Shown: piece after piece, positions 1 to 5,665 of the stretch
How positions within the stretch are numbered: the first letter of the stretch is position 1
Layout: each line of letters begins with the position of its first letter
NCBI GenBank assembly: GCA_902493155.1
Contig: CABUOE010000107.1
Coordinates: 1 to 7,777 of the forward strand
DNA length: 7,777 nucleotides
DNA from: an uncultured Eubacteriales bacterium
Lineage (GTDB): Bacteria > Bacillota > Clostridia > Oscillospirales > Ruminococcaceae
Direction: 5' to 3'
Notes under the pieces: model-generated
What the model saw: only the letters and a program-made list of their open reading frames with translations
What the model was told of the DNA's origin: nothing
Databases searched by the model: none
Position numbers and translations under genes: made by a program

Positions 1-173
1 ATATGCTCAGTACCGAAGAGAAGCCTCTCAAGACCTATCACGGAAGAGACTGGGACACCAAATGCCTGGACAATATCATATACACTGATACCTTAGTCCT
101 GAAAAAATCCAAAATGGTTTACAGCGAGCTATCCGACCACGATGCCTTGACAGCAGAATTTGAGATGCGATAG
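1..173 (+). CDS. Endonuclease/exonuclease/phosphatase family protein, C-terminal end (5' truncated)
   Basis: Only the last 56 complete codons are in the window; the reading frame starts at base 3, runs in from the left edge and stops with TAG at 171-173. The visible part contains LDNIIYTD, matching the conserved (I/L)D-x-I strand of the EEP (DNase I-like) superfamily, and then SELSDHDALTAEFE. The SDH triplet there is the C-terminal signature whose Asp-His pair sits in the metal-dependent phosphodiesterase active site. These two motifs, about 20 residues apart and at the extreme C terminus, are the usual end of the fold. The substrate cannot be judged from the tail: the family includes nucleases, sphingomyelinases and inositol phosphatases. 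The frame is open from the edge to the stop, and the next gene has its own promoter, so this is probably a separate transcription unit. No terminator is visible between its stop and that promoter. Confidence 0.75.
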   Translation, partial: MLSTEEKPLKTYHGRDWDTKCLDNIIYTDTLVLKKSKMVYSELSDHDALTAEFEMR

Positions 174-203
174 GGAAATTCTGCAAAATTTTCCGATTAA
201 GGC

Positions 204-232
204 TTGTCAAGCGGCAGAAAATGTGCTATACT
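204..232 (+). promoter_or_regulatory. Sigma-A promoter of secG with extended -10
   Basis: The -35 hexamer TTGTCA (204-209) and the -10 hexamer TATACT (227-232) are separated by the optimal 17 bases. TGC directly precedes the -10, giving an extended -10 element. Each hexamer differs from consensus at one position. Transcription should start near 238-240, leaving a leader of about 58 bases before the secG ATG. Confidence 0.8.
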
Positions 233-242
233 AGCATGGTTA

Positions 243-257
243 ACATGAAATTCATGT
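243..257. promoter_or_regulatory. Perfect 7-1-7 inverted repeat just downstream of the secG transcription start
   Basis: ACATGAA-A-TTCATGT is a perfect 15-base inverted repeat centred on base 250. It lies roughly at +4 to +18 relative to the predicted start. Position and symmetry fit an operator for a dimeric regulator; as RNA the single-base centre is too tight for a stable hairpin. No regulator is identified, and a chance palindrome in AT-rich DNA is possible. Confidence 0.35.
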
Positions 258-279
258 CTATTGATGATAAAATTACAGC

Positions 280-285
280 GGAGGG
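280..285 (+). promoter_or_regulatory. Ribosome-binding site that sets the secG start
   Basis: GGAGGG lies 11 bases before the ATG at 297. The in-frame TTG (261) and ATG (264) further upstream have no purine-rich site before them, so this element decides the start. The spacing is a little longer than the common 5-9 bases. Confidence 0.65.
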
Positions 286-296
286 TTAAAATAGTT

Positions 297-548
297 ATGA
301 ACGTGTTTGAAATTGTGGGCGGCGTTTTGTTGCTGATAGCTTGCTTGATTTTGATTGTCCTGGTTATGATGCAGGAAAGTAAACAGGGAATGTCCCAGGC
401 GATTGGCGGAGGTTCCTCTGATTCTTATCTTGATAAAAACAGTGGACGGACTTTGGATGCCGTTTTGGCCAAGATCACAAAGATTGCAGCAGTTGTCTTT
501 TTCGTGCTGACACTTGCCGCTTCTGTGCTGGCTGTCCATCTCAAGTAA
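297..548 (+). CDS. secG: SecG, protein-export channel subunit
   Basis: This 83-residue protein is the small auxiliary subunit of the SecYEG translocon in the cytoplasmic membrane, which assists SecA-driven export. Two hydrophobic helices (about residues 3-25 and 57-80) flank a cytoplasmic loop. The loop starts with the family pattern MMQESKQGMSQAIGGGSSD, followed by a YLDKNSGR-type segment and LAKIT, the usual SecG layout of helix, Gln/Gly/Ser-rich loop and helix. Length is normal for Gram-positive SecG (about 70-85 residues). The frame is open upstream to a TTG at 261, but the ATG at 297 is preferred because it follows GGAGGG and because starting there gives the standard SecG N terminus directly before helix 1. 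The gene has its own promoter and ends in a strong terminator, so it is effectively monocistronic, with rnr next on the same strand as in many Bacillota. Confidence 0.93.
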   Translation: MNVFEIVGGVLLLIACLILIVLVMMQESKQGMSQAIGGGSSDSYLDKNSGRTLDAVLAKITKIAAVVFFVLTLAASVLAVHLK

Positions 549-565
549 TAAAATTCGTAATGAGC

Positions 566-602
566 AAAGCCCTGCGAGTAAAACGCAGGGCTTTTTGTTT
601 TT
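566..602 (+). terminator. Intrinsic terminator after secG
   Basis: An 11-bp perfect stem (566-576 with 584-594) with a GC-rich core (GCCCTGCG) and a 7-base loop is followed by a T-rich run (592-602, interrupted by one G). It starts 17 bases after the secG stop codon and should separate secG from rnr, although read-through cannot be excluded. Confidence 0.92.
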
Positions 603-627
603 GTAGAATGTTATAGGAAATTATGAT
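600..627 (+). promoter_or_regulatory. Weak candidate promoter for rnr
   Basis: TATGAT (622-627) matches the -10 consensus at five of six positions. The best upstream partner is the poor -35 TTTGTA (600-605) with a 16-base spacer, abutting the end of the secG terminator. rnr needs a promoter here unless it is expressed by read-through, and this is the best-looking one. The weak -35 suggests low basal activity or activator dependence. Confidence 0.3.
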
Positions 628-637
628 TTTAAATCAT
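623..637. promoter_or_regulatory. 15-base inverted repeat overlapping the putative rnr -10
   Basis: ATGATTT-T-AAATCAT is a perfect 7-1-7 inverted repeat overlapping the candidate -10 hexamer, a typical place for a repressor operator. It has the same 7-1-7 geometry as the repeat upstream of secG but a different sequence. Regulator unknown. Confidence 0.3.
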
Positions 638-643
638 GTTTGA

Positions 644-672
644 AGCCTTTTGAGCCTTTGCCCAAAAGGCTC
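644..672 (+). promoter_or_regulatory. Two mutually exclusive hairpins in the rnr leader
   Basis: AGCCTTTTG (644-652) and GAGCCTTT (652-659) are tandem near-copies, and both are complementary to the single downstream strand CAAAAGGCTC (663-672). Either 644-652 pairs with 663-671 (9 bp, 10-base loop) or 652-659 pairs with 665-672 (8 bp, 5-base loop). No U-tract follows, so neither is an intrinsic terminator. They would lie 27 bases upstream of the start codon in the rnr mRNA. Complementarity is seen directly; any regulatory role is inference. Confidence 0.4.
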
Positions 673-674
673 GA

Positions 675-689
675 ATTCCAGAAAGGAAT
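675..689 (+). promoter_or_regulatory. Short hairpin over the rnr Shine-Dalgarno
   Basis: ATTCC (675-679) can pair with GGAAT (685-689) around a 5-base loop. This places the GGA of the rnr ribosome-binding site AAAGGA (682-687) in the stem. The stem is only 5 bp, so it would be weak alone. The ribosome-binding site is 12 bases from the ATG. Confidence 0.3.
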
Positions 690-699
690 GTTATTTTAA

Positions 700-2832
700 A
701 TGCAGGAAAAATTTGAACAGAAAATACCGGTTTTATTGGAGAAAGCCGGTAAAAAAGGAATGACTTATAAAGAACTGAGCATCAAATGCAGGGTAAAAAA
801 AGAAGAGGGGAAATATTTTCGGCTGGCTGTGCAGAAATGCAAATCCGCCGGCCTGGTCCTGGAGAAGAAGGGCAAGTTTTTTACCACGCAGTCCAAGGGA
901 CTATATCCCGCTGTAATCAAACGTCTCCATAAAACTTATGGATTTGCAGAGCGGCTGGAACAAAAGGACGAGGTGTTTATCCTGGGAAGCAAGCTGAAGG
1001 GGGCGCTGGCCGGGGACAAGGTGATGATCCGGCTTTCGAAGCACACTCGAGGGAACCTGCCGGAAGGGGAAGTGATTTCTTTTATCGAGGCGGGAGAGGT
1101 GGAATTTACCGGGATCGCGCATTTGACCAAGGGCGGGCCGTTCATCACCCCAGACGACATCGGTAATTTTGATTTGCGGCTGGAAGGCAGCGTCAAGGGG
1201 GTAGCCGACGGCGACAAGGTGACGGCAAAAATTACAAAGAGAGGGCAGGGGCACCGGGATCTCCGGGCCAAGGTGGTAAAGAGCTTTGGACAGGCGACCC
1301 GGGCCGCCGCCTGCTGCGAGGCGATTCTCAATCTAAACGGCGTGACGCCGGAATTTCCCCCACAGGTGCTGGAAGAAGCGAAATTTCTGGCGCAGAGGGG
1401 TATCAAGCACAAGGAACTCTTAAACCGGGAGGATCTGCGGAGTGAGGTGATTTTCACCATCGACGGCGCGGATTCCAAGGACCTTGACGACGCCATCAGC
1501 CTATCGAAGTACGAGGACTTTTATGTTTTGGGGGTTCACATTGCCGACGTTTCCTATTACGTGCGGGAAAAAACCGCCCTGGACGAAGAGGCCTTGCGGC
1601 GGGGAACCAGTATCTACTACGCAAACAAGGTGGTACCCATGCTGCCCAAGGAACTCTCAAACGGCATCTGTTCACTGAATCCCGATGAAGAACGGCTTGC
1701 TTTTTCCGTGATTATCACCCTGTCGAAGGACGGGAAGATCGTGGATTACGATTTCAAAAAGTCGGTCATCTGCTCTCGGGTCAAAGGCGTATATTCCGAA
1801 GTCAACGAAATTATTGCCGGAACGGCAGGGGAGGAAATCCTCAAAAAATATCGGGACGTACTCCATGTCATTCCTCTGATGAAGGAGCTTTCTGACATTC
1901 TGCACAGCAACCGAAAACTCCGGGGCGCGCCGGACATCGACACGGCGGAAAGCAAGCTGATCCTCGATACAAACGACCGTATTGTCGACGTGGTGCCCAG
2001 ACAGCGGGGCGAGGCAGAAGAGATGATCGAGGAATTCATGCTCACCGCCAACGAGGCGGCGGCCACCCTGGCGAAAAAGCTACAGATACCCTTTGTATAC
2101 CGAGTACACGAATATCCGGACGGGGAAAAACTCAATGTATTGAAGGAGACCATGCAGGCTCTGGGGCTGCCCGCCCGGGAAATTAAGGGAAACGTGCCGT
2201 CCAAAGTGCTTTCCGATATTCTTGATGAGGCCAAGGGAAAACCCTTCTATCCCATTGTCAGCCGTCAGGTGCTCCGCTCCATGGCCAAGGCGAAATATAG
2301 CGAGACACCTATCGGCCATTACGGACTTGCTTTGGAAAACTACGCCCACTTCACCTCACCTATCCGCCGTTACCCTGATTTGACCATCCACCGGATTTTG
2401 AGCGACGTAGTGACGCAGAAGCGTTCTTCGTCTGACATCAAAAAACGGTATTCTGAGTTTGTAGGCAAGTCAGCCAATGCTTCCACTGAGGCGGAAATCG
2501 CCGCCATGAAGGTGGAGCGGGATTGCGAGGATTGCTACAAGGCGGAATATATGGAGAATCATGTGGGTGAATCCTTTGACGGTATGATTACTTCGGTGAC
2601 GTCTTTCGGCTTCTATGTGGGACTCCCTAATACGGTGGAGGGACTTGTACGAATAGAGGATTTAGCCGATGGGCAGTATCAATACGATGGGCTGATGGAG
2701 CTGAAGGAAACCCATACCGGTAAGGCTTTTCGGGTAGGGGACGCCGTTCGTGTGACCTGCTCTGGCGTGGATGTAAACGCCGGAAATATCGATTTTGTTC
2801 CGGCAGAGCCTGAATCCTGCGAAAACGGCTGA
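700..2832 (+). CDS. rnr: Ribonuclease R (3'-5' exoribonuclease)
   Basis: This 710-residue cytoplasmic hydrolase degrades RNA processively from the 3' end, including structured RNA, with roles in rRNA quality control and mRNA decay. Domains in order: an N-terminal winged-helix segment (about 5-63, with MTYKELS and GLVLEKKGKFF); two cold-shock/OB domains (about 67-195); the catalytic RNB domain (about 245-575); and a C-terminal S1 domain (about 621-695, GESFDGMITSVTSFGFYV). The active-site motif TIDGADSKDLDDA supplies the four metal-binding aspartates D255, D261, D263 and D264, with the same 6-2-1 spacing as in E. coli RNase R. HFTSPIRRYPDL (550-561) is the other RNB hallmark. The winged helix argues for RNase R rather than RNase II. 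The protein is shorter than E. coli RNase R (813) and B. subtilis RNase R (779), ending soon after S1 in an acidic tail (PAEPESCENG) instead of a basic one. smpB and ssrA, frequent downstream neighbours, are absent here. Confidence 0.95.
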   Translation: MQEKFEQKIPVLLEKAGKKGMTYKELSIKCRVKKEEGKYFRLAVQKCKSAGLVLEKKGKFFTTQSKGLYPAVIKRLHKTYGFAERLEQKDEVFILGSKLKGALAGDKVMIRLSKHTRGNLPEGEVISFIEAGEVEFTGIAHLTKGGPFITPDDIGNFDLRLEGSVKGVADGDKVTAKITKRGQGHRDLRAKVVKSFGQATRAAACCEAILNLNGVTPEFPPQVLEEAKFLAQRGIKHKELLNREDLRSEVIFTIDGADSKDLDDAISLSKYEDFYVLGVHIADVSYYVREKTALDEEALRRGTSIYYANKVVPMLPKELSNGICSLNPDEERLAFSVIITLSKDGKIVDYDFKKSVICSRVKGVYSEVNEIIAGTAGEEILKKYRDVLHVIPLMKELSDILHSNRKLRGAPDIDTAESKLILDTNDRIVDVVPRQRGEAEEMIEEFMLTANEAAATLAKKLQIPFVYRVHEYPDGEKLNVLKETMQALGLPAREIKGNVPSKVLSDILDEAKGKPFYPIVSRQVLRSMAKAKYSETPIGHYGLALENYAHFTSPIRRYPDLTIHRILSDVVTQKRSSSDIKKRYSEFVGKSANASTEAEIAAMKVERDCEDCYKAEYMENHVGESFDGMITSVTSFGFYVGLPNTVEGLVRIEDLADGQYQYDGLMELKETHTGKAFRVGDAVRVTCSGVDVNAGNIDFVPAEPESCENG

Positions 2833-2932
2833 GCGGCTTTTTCCGGTTTCATTTGAAAGCTTGCGGGGAAGCCTTTGTGGCAAAACCGGCCAAATATCTG
2901 TAAAATATAGCTTTTGAAGCCTTTGACGGGAT

Positions 2933-2962
2933 TTTACTTTTGCCATAAATCCTTGTTATAAT
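2933..2962 (+). promoter_or_regulatory. Promoter of the CBS-domain membrane protein gene
   Basis: A perfect -10 TATAAT (2957-2962) preceded by TGT (2954-2956) forms an extended -10. TTTACT (2933-2938) is a four-of-six -35 with an 18-base spacer. Transcription would start near 2969, giving a leader of about 92 bases. A second TATAAT at 2971-2976 has no acceptable -35. Confidence 0.65.
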
Positions 2963-2978
2963 ATCCACATTATAATGT
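2956..2978. promoter_or_regulatory. Inverted repeat and 12-bp palindrome over the -10 and start point
   Basis: TTATAAT (2956-2962) and ATTATAA (2969-2975) are perfect inverted 7-mers separated by six bases. The second is also the core of a perfect 12-bp palindrome, ACATTATAATGT (2967-2978). The repeat spans the -10 hexamer and the predicted transcription start, so a bound protein would block RNA polymerase. The half-sites equal those of the PerR/Fur-type box TTATAATnATTATAA, but that box has a one-base spacer. A metal- or redox-responsive operator is possible but unproven. Confidence 0.4.
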
Positions 2979-2984
2979 TTATAT

Positions 2985-3006
2985 GGAGGGAAAGACCTTC
3001 ATGTAA
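2985..3006 (+). other. Shine-Dalgarno followed by an ATG-TAA start-stop mini-ORF
   Basis: GGAGGG (2985-2990), among the strongest ribosome-binding sequences in the window, is followed 10 bases later by ATG (3001-3003) and immediately by TAA (3004-3006). It lies in the predicted leader of the downstream gene, about 55 bases before that gene's ATG. No longer frame uses this site: the ATG at 3009 lies 18 bases away and its frame only overlaps the real gene. It may be a ribosome-loading or stalling element, or simply a fossil start site. Confidence 0.4.
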
Positions 3007-3047
3007 ATATGAAACCAACTTCGCCAATTAAGAAAAACACTGACAAA

Positions 3048-3053
3048 AAGGAG
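3048..3053 (+). promoter_or_regulatory. Ribosome-binding site that sets the start at ATG 3061
   Basis: AAGGAG is 7 bases before ATG 3061, the best spacing in the window. The TTG at 3058, immediately before the ATG and in frame, would have only 4 bases of spacing and is rejected as the start. Confidence 0.8.
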
Positions 3054-3060
3054 TACTTTG

Positions 3061-4401
3061 ATGAACGACGACATAGGAGGCTTATTATTGAGCCTCGTTA
3101 TCCTCATTTTACTGGTGGCGACCAACGCCTTTTTCGCCATGAGCGAAATCGCAATCATTTCGACCAACTCGAAAAAAATCGAGCGGCTTGCCGAAAGCGG
3201 AAGTCGAAAGGCGAAGCATCTGCTGGATCTCATCTCTTCCCAGTCGGGATTTTTGGCGACGATTCAGGTAGGCGTCACCCTGTCAGGCTTTCTGTCCTCG
3301 GCGGTGGCGGCGGATAAATTTGCCGGCATGCTTGCCGACGCGCTCAGTTTTATCCCCATCAGCAAGGGAATTATCAGCGGCGTGTCGTTGGTGGTCATCA
3401 CCCTGATTTTATCCTACTTTACCTTGATTTTTGGCGAGCTGGTGCCCAAACGGGTGGCGATGAAGAACCCGGAAAAGGTGGCTTTGGCGGTTGCTGGCCC
3501 GGTATGGGGCTTCAGCAAGGTGATGAAGTTTTTCGTCTCGTTTCTGGCGGCCAGCACCAACGGTGTGCTGAAACTAATCGGATTGGGTGGAAAGGACGAC
3601 GAAGAGGCGGTCACCGAAGAAGATATCATGATGCTGGTGGATGAGGGTGAAGAAACCGGCGCCATTGAACAGCATGAAAAGCACATGATTCAAAACATCC
3701 TCCAGTTCGACGACAAGGACGTTATGGACGTGATGACTCCCCGCACTGATATGGTGATGGTCCCGGCGACGGCGACGGTGGAGGATACCCTGAACCTTGC
3801 CAAAGAAGAGGGCTTTTCCCGTATTCCGGTGTATCAGAAGGATTTTGACGATATCATCGGCGTGGCCTACGTCAAGGACTTGATCGACTGTGCCCTTCAC
3901 GGCGGCAAGGACGAACCCATCGGGGAAACGCTGCGCAAGCCCATCTATGTACCGGAAACCAAGCTTTGCAGCAAGCTTTTACGTGAATTCCAGGAGGAAA
4001 AAGTCCACATGGCCATCGTCATCGACGAGTACGGCGGCACCTCCGGACTTGTCACCATGGAGGACCTTTTGGAGAGCATCGTCGGGGAAATCGAGGACGA
4101 GACAGACCACGAGGACGCTGACATCCAGGAACTGTCAAAAGATACCTACTTAGTGGACGGGGGAACCGCGATTGAGGACGTGGAGAAGGTTATTGGCGTT
4201 TCCCTGGACATCGAGGACGATTCTGACAGCGACACGGTGGCGGGATGGATTCTCGAGCAGTTGGGGAGTATCCCCAAATCCGGAGACCAGATCGTTCTGC
4301 CTGCGGGCAACGGATTTGAAGTCTCGGTGCAGGAAATTGAGGAGCATCGGATCAGCAAAGTGCTGATCCGCAAGGCGGAAGCTCCGGCGGCGACCCGTTA
4401 A
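3061..4401 (+). CDS. CNNM/CorC-type membrane protein with CBS domains (hemolysin family)
   Basis: This 446-residue inner-membrane protein has the three-part architecture of the DUF21/CNNM-CBS-CorC_HlyC family. Residues 1-175 are the CNNM domain, with membrane segments near 7-30, 62-85, 103-125 and 140-165 and conserved AFFAMSEIAI and GELVPKRVA. Residues 205-345 form a CBS pair, with VMTPRTDMVMVP (221-235) and FSRIPVYQ in the first and DEYGGTSGLVTMEDLLESIVGEIEDE (322-347) in the second. Residues 357-437 are the CorC_HlyC domain. Characterised relatives (bacterial CorC/MpfA, animal CNNM) are linked to Mg2+ export, with ATP or nucleotide binding at the CBS pair. The 'hemolysin' name is historical and does not imply toxin activity. 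Length is normal and the acidic C-terminal region is typical. The gene has its own promoter and a bidirectional terminator, so it appears monocistronic, though no rnr terminator is visible upstream. The transported ion is inferred from the family only. Confidence 0.92.
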   Translation: MNDDIGGLLLSLVILILLVATNAFFAMSEIAIISTNSKKIERLAESGSRKAKHLLDLISSQSGFLATIQVGVTLSGFLSSAVAADKFAGMLADALSFIPISKGIISGVSLVVITLILSYFTLIFGELVPKRVAMKNPEKVALAVAGPVWGFSKVMKFFVSFLAASTNGVLKLIGLGGKDDEEAVTEEDIMMLVDEGEETGAIEQHEKHMIQNILQFDDKDVMDVMTPRTDMVMVPATATVEDTLNLAKEEGFSRIPVYQKDFDDIIGVAYVKDLIDCALHGGKDEPIGETLRKPIYVPETKLCSKLLREFQEEKVHMAIVIDEYGGTSGLVTMEDLLESIVGEIEDETDHEDADIQELSKDTYLVDGGTAIEDVEKVIGVSLDIEDDSDSDTVAGWILEQLGSIPKSGDQIVLPAGNGFEVSVQEIEEHRISKVLIRKAEAPAATR

Positions 4402-4410
4402 TTACAAATG

Positions 4411-4443
4411 AAAAAGCCTATCGGATTTCCGATAGGCTTTTTT
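4411..4443. terminator. Bidirectional intrinsic terminator between convergent genes
   Basis: GCCTATCGG (4416-4424) pairs perfectly with CCGATAGGC (4429-4437) around a four-base ATTT loop. It is flanked by A-run 4411-4415 and T-run 4438-4443, so both strands give a hairpin followed by a U-tract. It lies 9 bases after the plus-strand CDS and 10 bases after the minus-strand ddl stop, and so can end both transcripts. Confidence 0.95.
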
Positions 4444-4453
4444 ACTGCACTGA

Positions 4454-5635
4454 TTACAGTTTTCCCTTCATGCCTCCCAGTTTTACACCGGAAAGAATGT
4501 TGGTGTCGAAGGAATAGGTGATGTCTTTGTTCTCCCGTTCCCGTTTGAGGGCAAGCTTCACCATCCGATCCAGCAAATCTTTGTACTTGATGCCGCTGGC
4601 TTCCCAGAGGTAGAAGGCCAGGGAGCCGGGGATGGTGTTGATTTCATTGACCCAGACTTTGTTTTCGTCCACATCCAGCATGAAGTCGATGCGGGAAACG
4701 CCGTTGCAGTTCAAAGCCTGGAAGGTTTTTACCGCCAGCCGCTGGATTTCTGCTTTCATGTCGGCCGGAATGTCGGCGGGAAGCTTCCGTTTGGTGCTGG
4801 ACATGCCCTTGGAGCCGGAGCTTTTCTCCCCGGACAGATATTTGTCCTCGTAGCTTAAGATTTCGTCGGAGCTGATGGGCTCTTCGCATTCGGAAGCGAT
4901 GGCCTCCTCGTAATCGCCCAGGACGGAACAGTTGATTTCCCGAAGATTTGTGATAGCCTTTTCCACCAATACGTCGTTTGCGAACTGGAAGGCGTAATCG
5001 AGGGCATCCTCCAGCTTCTCCCGGTCGCTAGCCTTGCGGATGCCTACGCTAGAACCTAAGTTAATGGGCTTGACGATGACAGGATATCCAATAAGGGCCT
5101 CCACTTTATCGAGAAAGGCAGCGGTATCGCCCTGATAGTGACGGCGGTCGCTGCGGCAGCAGTCTAGGACAGGAATGTCGTTGTCCTTGAGGACGGCTTT
5201 CATCACGTATTTATCCATGCCGGAAGCGGAAGCCATCACGTCGCAGCCCACAAAGGGAATGCGGAGGGTTTTCAAGTAGCCCTGTAAGGTGCCATCCTCC
5301 ACGTTGGTGCCGTGGACGATGGGGAAAGCGATGTCGATGTAGTCGTAAATATTGCTGCCAAATTTTTTCATGGGGTATTTGATGAGATTAAGCTTCTCAT
5401 TTTCGTTGACGAGAATCACTTTCTGGCTTTTTTTCAGCAGGGCGGGAATGTTTTTGTAGGCTTCGATGTCGCCGATTTTTTCCCCCACGTAAAACTCATT
5501 TCCTTTGGTAATATAGATGGGGATGATGTCATATTTGCTGCGGTCAAAGTTGTTCACCGCCTGCAAAGCGGAGATAATAGAGACTTCATGCTCCACACTT
5601 TGACCGCCGAAAAACACACCGATTTTGATTTTCAC
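4454..5635 (-). CDS. ddl: D-alanine--D-alanine ligase
   Basis: This 393-residue cytoplasmic ATP-grasp enzyme joins two D-alanines with ATP to make the dipeptide that ends the peptidoglycan stem peptide. Visible motifs: FFGGQSVEHEVSIISA (8-23), the N-terminal D-Ala1 site with the conserved HEVS; FPIVHGTNVEDGTLQGYL (104-121); YPVIVKPINLGSSVGI (184-199), the ATP-grasp loop; and VNEINTIPGS (329-338), the metal-binding E-x-N. The omega-loop segment SYEDKY (261-266) keeps Lys-Tyr, the arrangement of D-Ala-D-Ala enzymes rather than D-Ala-D-Lac (VanA-like) ones. Compared with short Ddl proteins (about 300-370 residues), there is a Gly/Ser/Lys-rich stretch after it (271-284) and a Gly/Lys-rich C-terminal tail (about 370-393); I recall similar additions in clostridial Ddl. 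The start is GTG: the codon just upstream in frame is TAA, so no earlier start is possible. AAAGGA lies 11 bases upstream. It is the last gene of the operon, 30 bases after the MurF-like gene. Confidence 0.95.
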   Translation of the reverse strand: MKIKIGVFFGGQSVEHEVSIISALQAVNNFDRSKYDIIPIYITKGNEFYVGEKIGDIEAYKNIPALLKKSQKVILVNENEKLNLIKYPMKKFGSNIYDYIDIAFPIVHGTNVEDGTLQGYLKTLRIPFVGCDVMASASGMDKYVMKAVLKDNDIPVLDCCRSDRRHYQGDTAAFLDKVEALIGYPVIVKPINLGSSVGIRKASDREKLEDALDYAFQFANDVLVEKAITNLREINCSVLGDYEEAIASECEEPISSDEILSYEDKYLSGEKSSGSKGMSSTKRKLPADIPADMKAEIQRLAVKTFQALNCNGVSRIDFMLDVDENKVWVNEINTIPGSLAFYLWEASGIKYKDLLDRMVKLALKRERENKDITYSFDTNILSGVKLGGMKGKL

Positions 5636-5665
5636 TTACAATCCAGTCCTTTCTTGCAATAGATG

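Noticed and set aside
261..296. Twelve-codon N-terminal extension of SecG from TTG 261 or ATG 264
   Set aside because: It would place the GGAGGG site inside the coding region, has no upstream ribosome-binding site, and adds a basic stretch not typical of SecG.
644..672. Attenuator or terminator hairpin before rnr
   Set aside because: Neither hairpin is followed by a run of T; the sequence continues CGAATTCC.
936..1496. Minus-strand open frame of 186 codons inside rnr
   Set aside because: It is a Ser/Arg/Pro-rich shadow of the rnr coding frame with no recognisable domain, ribosome-binding site or promoter.
2841..2890. Possible rnr terminator from CCGGTTT (2843-2849) pairing with AAACCGG (2883-2889)
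   Set aside because: The arms are 33 bases apart with little pairing between them and no U-tract follows, so it does not qualify as an intrinsic terminator.
2956..2975. Canonical PerR box
   Set aside because: The half-sites match, but the spacer is six bases rather than one, so it does not meet the known consensus. Kept only as an unusual inverted repeat.
3009..3317. 102-codon plus-strand frame starting MKPTSPIKKN upstream of and overlapping the CNNM-type gene
   Set aside because: It is out of frame with the real gene, has no ribosome-binding site at useful spacing, and is low-complexity Arg/Gly-rich. The overlapping gene has complete domain evidence.
3061..4401. Cytolytic hemolysin toxin
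   Set aside because: The family name is historical. The protein has CNNM, CBS and CorC_HlyC domains typical of ion-transport-linked membrane proteins.
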